DNA of 59,256 nucleotides from an uncultured Prevotella sp. Lineage in GTDB: Bacteria > Bacteroidota > Bacteroidia > Bacteroidales > Bacteroidaceae. This document shows, piece after piece, positions 1-7,192 of this stretch. Under the pieces are notes generated by a model. It was not told the DNA's origin. It saw only the letters and a program-made list of their open reading frames with translations, and ran no database searches. Within the stretch, counting starts at the first letter, position 1. Each line of letters begins with the position of its first letter. The stretch spans positions 1 to 59,256 of the forward strand of contig CAJOFA010000021.1 in assembly GCA_905233985.1 (NCBI GenBank), given 5' to 3'. A program made the position numbers and the translations under genes.

Positions 1-102
1 AGACATGCACTCGCTTCTTGTACTACTTTCATCTGTTTATGTAAATCTTTCAAAGAACTCGTTTCCTTGTTGCTACACCGAATTTTTCGGCGAAAGCGGG
101 TG
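1..102 (-). other. Probable rRNA operon leader (16S gene lies outside, to the left)
   Basis: The minus strand reads through GTTCTTTGAAAGATTTACAT and AAGTAGTACAAGAAGCG, which I recall as typical of the region just upstream of 16S rRNA in Prevotella. GTTCTTTGA resembles a boxA antitermination site. No 16S sequence lies inside the window, so this rests on recalled similarity plus the strong promoter behind it. Confidence 0.55.
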
Positions 103-133
103 CAAAGGTACGATTTTTTTTTGAACCAGCAAA
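103..133 (-). promoter_or_regulatory. Bacteroidetes-type promoter, probably of an rRNA operon
   Basis: Read on the minus strand there is TTTG (133-130), 19 nt, then TACCTTTG (110-103), a full match to the Bacteroidetes -33/-7 consensus. It points left out of the window into a sequence that resembles the leader of a 16S rRNA operon. The -33 and -7 boxes are seen directly; the target is inferred. Confidence 0.75.
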
Positions 134-308
134 TATTTTTGCAGAAAAATTACAGTAAAGAAATAAAAAATTTTACTTTCTTGATTTTAGTCAAGTTTGC
201 CATAGTTCACACCTTATAATATACATACACGCGCGCACGTGAAAGACACCCCAAAAGCATATTTATGCGCAAGAAAATTTGAAAATTGCATAAAATATAC
301 ACAAAAAG

Positions 309-340
309 TTTGGTTATATACAGAAATATGTATAACTTTG
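309..340 (+). promoter_or_regulatory. argR promoter with candidate ArgR operator
   Basis: TTTG (309-312), 20 nt, TAACTTTG (333-340) form a consensus Bacteroidetes promoter. It decides the argR start, because it lies inside the longer open frame that begins at 239. Between and over the boxes (313-336) is an imperfect palindrome, GTTATA at one end and TATAAC at the other, AT-rich like ARG boxes. That position would suit autoregulation by ArgR; the operator role is inference. Confidence 0.7.
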
Positions 341-367
341 CAGCGTTTTAGCATAAAAATTCAACAA

Positions 368-844
368 ATGAAAGAAAAAAACAGTAGATTAGAAACACTA
401 CGAATGATTATTTCAAGTCAGCAGTTGGGTAGTCAGGAAGAATTGCTCGCAGCCTTGCAACGCGAAGGATTCAAGTTGACACAAGCTACGCTGAGTCGCG
501 ACCTGAAACAATTGAAAGTGGCGAAAGCGGCTTCCATGAACGGCAACTATGTCTATGTGCTTCCTAATGAAACGATGTATAAGCGCATCAGTACTCCCCA
601 GCAGGTACGTACGATGCTACAAGAACCGGGATTTCAGTCTATCAATTTCTCTGGCAACATGGGCGTCATCAAAACACGTCCTGGCTATGCCAGTTCGATA
701 GCATGGCACATTGACAACAGCGACATACCACCTATTCTGGGTACTATTGCCGGTGATGACACCATCTTCATTGTCATCAAGCAAGGCTATACAGACAGAG
801 AGGTTGTTGCCGCGCTGAGCAATGTCGTTCCAAACATCAAATAG
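368..844 (+). CDS. argR: Arginine repressor ArgR
   Basis: The protein is 158 aa, close to the usual 150-160. It has an N-terminal winged helix (about 1-70, recognition segment TQATLSRDLKQL near 38-49) and a C-terminal hexamerisation/arginine-binding domain with the family motif GTIAGDDTIF, whose two Asp residues contact arginine in characterised ArgR. ATG 368 is preferred over an in-frame ATG at 239 because the promoter (309-340) lies between them and the extra 43 residues are not ArgR-like. It heads the arginine cluster, so it probably controls the genes downstream and itself. Confidence 0.95.
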   Translation: MKEKNSRLETLRMIISSQQLGSQEELLAALQREGFKLTQATLSRDLKQLKVAKAASMNGNYVYVLPNETMYKRISTPQQVRTMLQEPGFQSINFSGNMGVIKTRPGYASSIAWHIDNSDIPPILGTIAGDDTIFIVIKQGYTDREVVAALSNVVPNIK

Positions 845-864
845 AAAATAATACACAACATATC

Positions 865-1506
865 ATGACAGAAAATGAGCAAAAGTCTCCCCTCCCCATC
901 GAGGGGTCGGGGGAGGCTCCCATCGAAGTATTGGTGGCCGGCCCCGAGCACGAGGTCTATGTGGACACCATCCTGAAGACTATCGAAGAGGCAGCCAAGG
1001 TACGCGGAACGGGTATTGCCAAGCGTACACACGACTATCTGGCCACGAAGATGAAAGAGGCCAAGGCTGTTATAGCCCTGTCGGGAAACCGCTTCGCAGG
1101 ATTCAGTTATATTGAGACGTGGGGCAATAAGCAGTATGTGACAACGAGTGGCCTCATTGTACACCCCGACTTCCGCGGATTAGGTGTGGCAAAGAAAATC
1201 AAGGACATGACATTCTCGCTGGCCCGTACACGATGGCCGCACGCTAAGATTTTTTCGCTGACCAGCGGTGCTGCGGTGATGAAGATGAACACCGAACTGG
1301 GTTACCAGCCCGTCACATTCGCTGATCTGACGGACGACGAAGCTTTCTGGCGAGGTTGCGAGGGATGCTGCAACGTGGACGTACTGCACCGCACAGGCCG
1401 CAAATACTGTATCTGCACAGCCATGCTCTATGACCCCGAGGAGCATCTTCCCGCCAAAATCCCCGAAGAGGTGATTGCACGCATCAAGGAGCTGGATGAG
1501 AAATAA
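865..1506 (+). CDS. GNAT-family N-acyltransferase in the arginine cluster, candidate acylglutamate synthase
   Basis: A 213 aa protein with a GNAT core: beta-strands around residues 70-100, then an acetyl-CoA loop like GLIVHPDFRGLGVAKKIKD (about 97-115). It lies between argR and argG. No conventional argA or argJ is visible in the block, so it is a good candidate for the first step, acylation of glutamate with acetyl- or succinyl-CoA. The C-terminal half has a Cys-rich stretch (EGCCNVDVLH, then RKYCICTAML). Residues about 7-19 come from a GC-rich palindromic repeat that looks inserted in frame. The function is inferred from context. Confidence 0.75.
   Translation: MTENEQKSPLPIEGSGEAPIEVLVAGPEHEVYVDTILKTIEEAAKVRGTGIAKRTHDYLATKMKEAKAVIALSGNRFAGFSYIETWGNKQYVTTSGLIVHPDFRGLGVAKKIKDMTFSLARTRWPHAKIFSLTSGAAVMKMNTELGYQPVTFADLTDDEAFWRGCEGCCNVDVLHRTGRKYCICTAMLYDPEEHLPAKIPEEVIARIKELDEK
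886..918 (+). repeat. GC-rich palindromic repeat inserted in the GNAT coding region
   Basis: A C-rich arm (TCTCCCCTCCCC) is followed by a G-rich arm (GGGGTCGGGGGAGGCT) around a short centre, an imperfect palindrome unlike the surrounding codons. It is read in frame as SPLPIEGSGEAP near the N terminus, where variation is tolerated. Related C-rich/G-rich elements occur in argC (3341-3413) and the lyase gene (13141-13171). Confidence 0.65.
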
Positions 1507-1536
1507 AATGGTAAAAAAATAAAAAAGACAGAAGAT

Positions 1537-2739
1537 ATGACTAACAAGAAAGTAGTAGTAGCCTTTTCTGGTGGGCTTGACACCAGTTACACTGTGATGA
1601 AACTTACCCAGGACGGCTGGGACGTATATGCTGCCTGCGCCAATACCGGCGGTTTTTCGGCAGAGCAGTTGAAGACCAACGAGGAGAATGCCTATAAACT
1701 GGGCGCCAAAGCCTACATAACACTCGACGTCACGCAGGAGTATTATGAGAAGTCACTGAAATATATGATTTTCGGTAACGTGCTGCGTAACAACTGCTAC
1801 CCTATATCGGTTAGCAGTGAGCGCATCTTCCAGGCCATCGCTATCGCCCGCTACGCCAAGGAGATTGGTGCCGATGCCATCGCCCACGGCTCAACAGGTG
1901 CCGGCAACGACCAGATTCGCTTTGACATGACGTTCCTCGTGATGGCTCCCGGCGTGGAGATTATCACGCTGACACGCGACAAGAAACTGACCCGTAAGGA
2001 AGAGGTGGACTATCTGAACGAACATGGGTTCTTTGCAGACTTCACCAAGCTGAAGTACAGCTACAATGTCGGTATATGGGGTACGAGCATATGCGGCGGT
2101 GAGCTGCTTGACCCGACACAAGGACTGCCCGAGGAGGCATATCTGAAGCATGTCACAGCCAAGGAACAGGAGTCGTTACTGAAGATTCAGTTCGAGAAGG
2201 GCGAGATTGTAGGCGTAAACGGCGAGAAATTCGATGACAAGGTGAAGGCCATCCAGAAGATTGAAGAGATTGGTGCTTCGTATGCCATTGGCCGCGATGC
2301 CAATGTCGGTGATACCATTATCGGAATCAAGGGACGTGTGGGTTTCGAGGCCGCAGCTCCTAAACTGATTATCGAGGCACATCGTCTGTTGGAGAAATCA
2401 ACACTGAGCAAATGGCAGCAGTACTGGAAGGACCAGGTGGCCAACTGGTACGGCATGTTCCTGCACGAGAGCCAGTACTTAGAGCCTGTGATGCCCGACA
2501 TTGAGGCCATGCTTACCAGCAGCCAGCGTAATGTGACCGGCACAGCTATCCTGAAGCTCCGTCCCTATGGTTTCGAGACGGTTGGTATTGACAGCGTGAA
2601 CGACCTAACGAAGAGTAAACTCGGCGAGTATGGTGAGACTCAGACTGGTTGGACAGCCGACGAAGCCAAAGGCTTCATCAAGGTCAGCTCCACCCCGCTT
2701 CGCGTTTACTACGGCATTCATAAAGACGAGAAAAGATGA
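1537..2739 (+). CDS. argG: Argininosuccinate synthase
   Basis: A 400 aa enzyme that joins citrulline and aspartate with ATP to give argininosuccinate, the penultimate arginine step. The N-terminal PP-loop AFSGGLDTSYTVMKL (residues 9-23) is diagnostic, and the family motif HGSTGAGNDQIRFD is near residue 117. The length is normal. An A-rich tract with GGTAAAAA-like units precedes the ATG in place of a Shine-Dalgarno site. Its stop overlaps the argC start by 4 bp (ATGA), so the two are translationally coupled. Confidence 0.97.
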   Translation: MTNKKVVVAFSGGLDTSYTVMKLTQDGWDVYAACANTGGFSAEQLKTNEENAYKLGAKAYITLDVTQEYYEKSLKYMIFGNVLRNNCYPISVSSERIFQAIAIARYAKEIGADAIAHGSTGAGNDQIRFDMTFLVMAPGVEIITLTRDKKLTRKEEVDYLNEHGFFADFTKLKYSYNVGIWGTSICGGELLDPTQGLPEEAYLKHVTAKEQESLLKIQFEKGEIVGVNGEKFDDKVKAIQKIEEIGASYAIGRDANVGDTIIGIKGRVGFEAAAPKLIIEAHRLLEKSTLSKWQQYWKDQVANWYGMFLHESQYLEPVMPDIEAMLTSSQRNVTGTAILKLRPYGFETVGIDSVNDLTKSKLGEYGETQTGWTADEAKGFIKVSSTPLRVYYGIHKDEKR

Positions 2740-3758
2740 TTAAAGTAGGAATATTAGGTGCGGCAGGCTATACTGGCGGAGAGCTTATCCGCGTGCTGCA
2801 GAACCACCCTCAGGCAGAGATAGTCTTTGCCAATTCTGAGAGTAATGCAGGTAACCAGGTGAGCGATGTGCACGAAGGACTGGTCGGAGAAACCGACCTG
2901 CGCTTTACTGCCGAGATGCCCTTTGAGCAGGTTGATGTTGTGTTCTTCTGTTTCGGTCACGGCAAGAGTGAGCAGTTTCTGAAGGAGCATACAATACCCG
3001 AGAACGTGAAGGTCATCGATCTGGCACAGGACTTCCGTATCAAGGGCGACCATGACTATGTGTATGGCTTGCCGGAAATCAACAAAGCAGAGATTGCGAA
3101 GGCTCAACATGTGGCCAACCCCGGCTGCTTTGCCACAGCCATCCAGCTGGCACTATTACCCGCTGCACAGCTTAGTCTGCTAAAAAAAGATGTCAGCGTC
3201 AACGCCATCACCGGAAGTACGGGAGCCGGACAGAAGCCTTGTGCCACTACCCACTTCTCATGGCGAAACAACAATCTCAGCATCTACAAGCCCTTCACTC
3301 ATCAGCATCTGGCAGAGATTTACCAAAGTCTGAACCAAGTAGCCCCCTCCAACTCCCCCAAGGGGGGAGCGAAAGGAACCATCCATCCCCCTCTCGGGGG
3401 GACTGAGGGGGGCTGTTCCGTTGACTTCATTCCTTATCGTGGCGACTTCGCCCGCGGCATCTTCTGTACCGCCGTTGTCAAGACCGAGGAAAACAGCAGC
3501 GACATCATCGCTGCATACAAGACATTTTACGAAAAGGCTGCCTTCACGCACTACACAGACAAGTCTATCGACCTGAAGCAAGTAGTGAACACGAACAAGG
3601 CTTTAGTACACGTTGACGCGTTTGAAGGTAAGATACTGATCACGTCAGCCATTGACAACTTGCTAAAAGGTGCCGTCGGTCAGGCTGTGCAGAACATGAA
3701 CATCATGTTTGGCATTGACGAGACAGCAGGCCTGCGTCTAAAAGCCTCAGCGTTTTAG
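2736..3758 (+). CDS. argC: N-acetyl(or succinyl)-gamma-glutamyl-phosphate reductase
   Basis: The NADPH-dependent reductase of the acylated arginine pathway. It has an N-terminal Rossmann motif GILGAAGYTGGEL (5-17), the catalytic cysteine in NPGCFATA (Cys131) and GSTGAGQKP near 160. At 340 aa it exceeds the roughly 315-325 I recall for relatives. The excess matches a Pro/Gly/Ser-rich segment at about 203-227 encoded by a palindromic repeat. The acyl group (acetyl or succinyl) cannot be read from this enzyme. Confidence 0.95.
   Translation: MIKVGILGAAGYTGGELIRVLQNHPQAEIVFANSESNAGNQVSDVHEGLVGETDLRFTAEMPFEQVDVVFFCFGHGKSEQFLKEHTIPENVKVIDLAQDFRIKGDHDYVYGLPEINKAEIAKAQHVANPGCFATAIQLALLPAAQLSLLKKDVSVNAITGSTGAGQKPCATTHFSWRNNNLSIYKPFTHQHLAEIYQSLNQVAPSNSPKGGAKGTIHPPLGGTEGGCSVDFIPYRGDFARGIFCTAVVKTEENSSDIIAAYKTFYEKAAFTHYTDKSIDLKQVVNTNKALVHVDAFEGKILITSAIDNLLKGAVGQAVQNMNIMFGIDETAGLRLKASAF
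3341..3413 (+). repeat. Compound palindromic repeat inserted in frame in argC
   Basis: Outer arms AGCCCCCTC (3341-3349) and GAGGGGGGCT (3404-3413) are near-perfect reverse complements. Between them are two smaller hairpins, CTCCCCCAAGGGGGGAG and CCCCCTCTCGGGGGG. The run stays open in the argC frame and adds about 25 residues rich in Pro, Gly and Ser. It probably forms a loop between beta-strands of the catalytic domain. Confidence 0.75.
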
Positions 3759-3847
3759 TATAACAGATTGCACGAAATGCGCGAATCACTTGCGCAATAA
3801 TGTGATAAAAAAACGAAATAAGATAGCGTTTTATCGATAATTTGGTG

Positions 3848-3855
3848 TAACTTTG
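3848..3855 (+). promoter_or_regulatory. Promoter -7 box for argD
   Basis: TAACTTTG matches the Bacteroidetes -7 consensus 28 nt before the argD start, in the 125-nt gap after argC. No clear TTTG lies 19-21 nt upstream. It suggests argD can be transcribed separately from argR-argC. Confidence 0.55.
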
Positions 3856-3883
3856 CAAGCGATAATCAGAAAAAGGTAGCAAC

Positions 3884-5023
3884 ATGAAACTATTTGACGT
3901 ATATCCCCTGTTCGACGTGAATATCGTCAAGGGAAAAGGCTGTAAAGTATGGGACGACAAAGAACAGGAATACCTGGACCTATACGGAGGACATGCTGTC
4001 ATCAGCATCGGCCATTCTCACCCACATTACATCAAGAAGGTGGAAGAGCAACTCCAGCAAATCGGCTTTTATTCCAACTCCGTCATCAACAAGTTACAGG
4101 AAGAACTGGCAGAACGTATCGGAAGAATCAGCGGTTACGAGGACTATCAGCTATTTCTTATCAATTCCGGTGCCGAGGCTAATGAGAACGCTTTGAAGCT
4201 GGCCTCGTTCAAGAACCCGTCAGCCATGCGCATCCTGTCGTGTGAACATGCGTTCCACGGACGTACGTCATTAGCCGTGGAGGTAACCAACAATCCGAAG
4301 ATTGTTTCTCCATTGAACGACAACCATCATGTGCGATTCCTGCCACTGAACGATATTGAGCCGTGGATTCGCGAACTGTCCCGCGGCGGTGTTGCTGCAG
4401 TCATCCTGGAGTGCATCCAAGGTGTCGGTGGCATCCAAATGGCTACGCCCGACTTCGCCCAGAAGCTGGCATACGCCTGCAAGCGCTATGGTGCAACACT
4501 GATCTGCGATGAAATTCAGTGTGGCTACGGACGAAGCGGAAAATTCTTTGCCCACCAGTGGTTAGGCATCAAGCCCGACATCATCACGGTTGCCAAGGGT
4601 ATTGCTAACGGTTTCCCCATGGGCGCCGTACTGATTTCACCAGAGTTCCAACCAGTCTATGGACAATTAGGAACAACATTCGGTGGTAATCATCTGGCTT
4701 GTGCTGCAGCATTGGCTGTGCTGGATGTGTTTGAAAACGAAAGACTGGTAGAGAACGCCCGCGTTGTGGGCGACTACCTCATAGAAGGAATCAAGAACAT
4801 AGACAGCACGCACATCAAGGAGGTACGTGGCCGTGGTCTGATGATTGGCATCGAACTCGACATTCCGCACAAGGATGTACGTCTGCCACTTATCTACGAA
4901 AAGCATTGCTTTACAGGTTGTGCCGGCACCAACACCCTCCGTCTGCTACCACCGCTTTGCCTGACCAAAGCAGAAGCCGACGAGTTTATCGAACGGCTAA
5001 CCGCTGTTCTCAGTGACAAATAA
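3884..5023 (+). CDS. argD: Acetylornithine (succinylornithine) aminotransferase
   Basis: A 379 aa class-III PLP aminotransferase that converts N-acyl-glutamate semialdehyde to N-acyl-ornithine. It shows the SGAEANENALKLA motif (about 96-108), CDEIQCGYGRSG (209-220) and the PLP lysine in VAKGIANGFPMGAV (about residue 238). The length is typical of ArgD. It follows argC after its own promoter. Confidence 0.94.
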   Translation: MKLFDVYPLFDVNIVKGKGCKVWDDKEQEYLDLYGGHAVISIGHSHPHYIKKVEEQLQQIGFYSNSVINKLQEELAERIGRISGYEDYQLFLINSGAEANENALKLASFKNPSAMRILSCEHAFHGRTSLAVEVTNNPKIVSPLNDNHHVRFLPLNDIEPWIRELSRGGVAAVILECIQGVGGIQMATPDFAQKLAYACKRYGATLICDEIQCGYGRSGKFFAHQWLGIKPDIITVAKGIANGFPMGAVLISPEFQPVYGQLGTTFGGNHLACAAALAVLDVFENERLVENARVVGDYLIEGIKNIDSTHIKEVRGRGLMIGIELDIPHKDVRLPLIYEKHCFTGCAGTNTLRLLPPLCLTKAEADEFIERLTAVLSDK

Positions 5024-5056
5024 TCATAACAGTGAACTTTCTTTATTCTTAAAACG

Positions 5057-5845
5057 ATGAAAATAAGTATTATCGGAGCTGGTGCCATGGGGGGTGCCAT
5101 CGTTGAAGGACTCATCAAAGGAGACTATGTGCAAAACGAGGACATCTGCGTAGCAGACCCCGTGCGCACGACTCGTGACCATTTTGCCGACATGGGTATA
5201 ACCGCCACACCCAGCAACCAGTTGGCTGCTCAGGGAGCAGACATCGTGTGTGTGGTTGTTAAGCCATGGTTGGTGGAACAAGTGTTGAAAGGTATCAAAG
5301 ACGTGCTCGACTACGACAAACAGCAGCTGATTGTCGTTGCCGCCGGCACCAAGTCAGACGACATCAAGGAATGGATGACCAAGGAAGAGAAAATGATTCC
5401 GACATTCCTCGTCATTCCCAATATCGCCATCGCCCAGCTACAGTCGATGACATTCATCGTGCCCTCAATTGCTGTGACGCAGCAACACACAGACGCTATT
5501 GTGGCGCTGTTTGAAAGCATGGGCAAGACTATTATTACAGATGAAGCCCACCTTGCGGCAGGTACGACGCTGGCCTCCTGCGGCATAGCATACGCCATGC
5601 GCTATGTCCGTGCAGCCTCTGAGGGTGGTGTAGAATTGGGCTTTAAGGCTGACGAGGCGAAGCAGATTGTCATGCAGACCATGCGTGGAGCCGTTGAACT
5701 GCTTGCTGCTACCGGCTTGCACCCCGAAGCAGCTATTGATCTTGTCACCACTCCTGGCGGAGTTACTATCAAGGGACTTAACGAAATGGAACATGCAGGT
5801 TTTTCATCAGCGGTCATTCGCGGACTGAAAGCCGGAGCAAAATAA
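5057..5845 (+). CDS. proC: Pyrroline-5-carboxylate reductase
   Basis: A 262 aa enzyme for the last step of proline synthesis. It starts with the NAD(P)-binding motif IIGAGAMGGAIVEGL, and the C-terminal signature region TPGGVTIKGLNEMEHAGF (about 235-252) is characteristic. Lying 33 nt after argD, it links the ornithine and proline branches. proB and proA follow in the same block. Confidence 0.95.
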   Translation: MKISIIGAGAMGGAIVEGLIKGDYVQNEDICVADPVRTTRDHFADMGITATPSNQLAAQGADIVCVVVKPWLVEQVLKGIKDVLDYDKQQLIVVAAGTKSDDIKEWMTKEEKMIPTFLVIPNIAIAQLQSMTFIVPSIAVTQQHTDAIVALFESMGKTIITDEAHLAAGTTLASCGIAYAMRYVRAASEGGVELGFKADEAKQIVMQTMRGAVELLAATGLHPEAAIDLVTTPGGVTIKGLNEMEHAGFSSAVIRGLKAGAK

Positions 5846-5856
5846 GCCCACAAAAG

Positions 5857-6588
5857 ATGATGAGGGGAACAGTTTACAGAAAAGCAGAGAGTTGGCTCGC
5901 CGTATTGTTTTTAGCCATTGTGATGACTGCCTGCAACTCGGGCGGAAAATATGAAGTAAAAGACGGCACCGTCTATTTCACTTATTGGACTTTCAGTTTC
6001 GGAACCCAGGAACGCGAACTGCAGGATGTTGACATAGCAACGTTCGAGAGCATGAAAAACTGGCTGGCGCGTGACAGCCATCATGTCTGGTACAAAGACC
6101 AACTGGTAGAAGGAGCAGCCCCCGCAACGGCAGAGGCCGACGACTATCCCTTGTTCCATGACAAACGGGATTACTACTATGAAGGCAAAGCCATCGGCGT
6201 AGCAGACATACAATCGTTTAAGGTGCTGAAATGTGACGAAGACGAACTCTGGGCTGTGGACAAGCAATATGCCTACTTCGACAGTCTGCGCATTGACGAT
6301 TCCGACCCTGCAACACTGGAACTCATCGGAACATTTGAAGCTAAAGACAAACGACACATCTATTATTTCGGTCGCATCTTAGAGGGTGCCGACCCCGAAA
6401 CCTACCAGATATTAGATGGCAACTATGCCAAAGACAGCAAGCACGTATGGTTCTGCGGTGACATCATCGAGGACGCAGACGTAGAAACCTTTGAGGCAGA
6501 ATCTACTCATGATTTTGAAAAACCTGATGCCCATGACAAACATGGCGATTTCAGACATGGTAAACGAATAGAAGGAAAAAATCAATAA
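5857..6588 (+). CDS. DKNYY-repeat lipoprotein
   Basis: A 243 aa protein with an N-terminal signal sequence ending in a lipobox (VMTAC), so probably a lipoprotein. The body has about five repeats of an aromatic pattern like DSHHVWYKDQLVEGA, DKRDYYYEGKAI and DSKHVWFCGDIIEDAD. This matches the DKNYY family, whose function is not established. It sits 11 nt after proC, so it may be co-transcribed, but nothing ties it to proline metabolism. Confidence 0.8.
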   Translation: MMRGTVYRKAESWLAVLFLAIVMTACNSGGKYEVKDGTVYFTYWTFSFGTQERELQDVDIATFESMKNWLARDSHHVWYKDQLVEGAAPATAEADDYPLFHDKRDYYYEGKAIGVADIQSFKVLKCDEDELWAVDKQYAYFDSLRIDDSDPATLELIGTFEAKDKRHIYYFGRILEGADPETYQILDGNYAKDSKHVWFCGDIIEDADVETFEAESTHDFEKPDAHDKHGDFRHGKRIEGKNQ

Positions 6589-6600
6589 TTCAGTGATTAT

Positions 6601-7158
6601 ATGGATAACCAGTTAAAACAGATAGGCGAGCGTTTGCGCGGACTACGCGACGTGCTTGACATCCCCGTGAGCGAGATGGCCGAGACCATCGGTATTGACG
6701 CAGAGAAGTATGAGAAGATAGAACGTGGTGAGGTAGATATTACCATCTCCAACCTGATGAAGATTGCCCACAAATACGGTGTCAGCGCAGAGGAACTGAT
6801 GTTTGCCGAAGCACCGCACATGAAGAGCTATTTCGTGGTGCGCAAAGGTCAGGGCATGAGTGTGGAGCGCACGAAGGCCTATAAGTACCGGAGTCTGGTA
6901 AGCGGCTTCGTCAACCATAAAGCCGACGTGTTTATCGTCACAGTAGAACCTAAGCCAGGAGCACGGACAATCTACAAGAACACACACCCGGGACAAGAGT
7001 TCAATCTCGTGCTGGAAGGAAAGATGGAACTCTATATCGGTGGCAAAGCCATCGTGCTCGACGAGGGCGACAGCATCTATTTCGACTCAACGAAGCCCCA
7101 CGGCATGCTGGCTGTTGGTGACAAAGCGGTAAAATTCCTCGCCTTCACAGTCGAATAG
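6601..7158 (+). CDS. XRE-family regulator with C-terminal cupin domain
   Basis: A 185 aa protein with an N-terminal helix-turn-helix of the XRE type (about 5-65, IGERLRGLRDVLDIPVSEMA) and a C-terminal cupin_2 barrel (about 105-183: PGQEFNLVLEGKMELYIGGK and KPHGMLA). Such proteins often sense a small ligand in the cupin pocket. It lies just before an acyl-CoA ligase, a pairing I recall from Bacteroides genomes, so it may regulate that ligase. The ligand is unknown. Confidence 0.9.
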   Translation: MDNQLKQIGERLRGLRDVLDIPVSEMAETIGIDAEKYEKIERGEVDITISNLMKIAHKYGVSAEELMFAEAPHMKSYFVVRKGQGMSVERTKAYKYRSLVSGFVNHKADVFIVTVEPKPGARTIYKNTHPGQEFNLVLEGKMELYIGGKAIVLDEGDSIYFDSTKPHGMLAVGDKAVKFLAFTVE

Positions 7159-7159
7159 A

Positions 7160-7191
7160 GGTAAAAAGGTAAAAGAGTAAAAAGGTAGAAA
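7160..7191 (+). repeat. Octamer tandem array abutting a start codon
   Basis: Four eight-base units (GGTAAAAA, GGTAAAAG, AGTAAAAA, GGTAGAAA) fill the gap between the XRE-cupin gene and the acyl-CoA ligase and end one base before its ATG. They occupy the translation initiation region where a Shine-Dalgarno would be. Confidence 0.75.
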
Positions 7192-7192
7192 A

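Noticed and set aside
239..367. Longer ArgR start at 239
   Set aside because: A consensus promoter at 309-340 lies inside this stretch, and the extra 43 residues are unlike ArgR.
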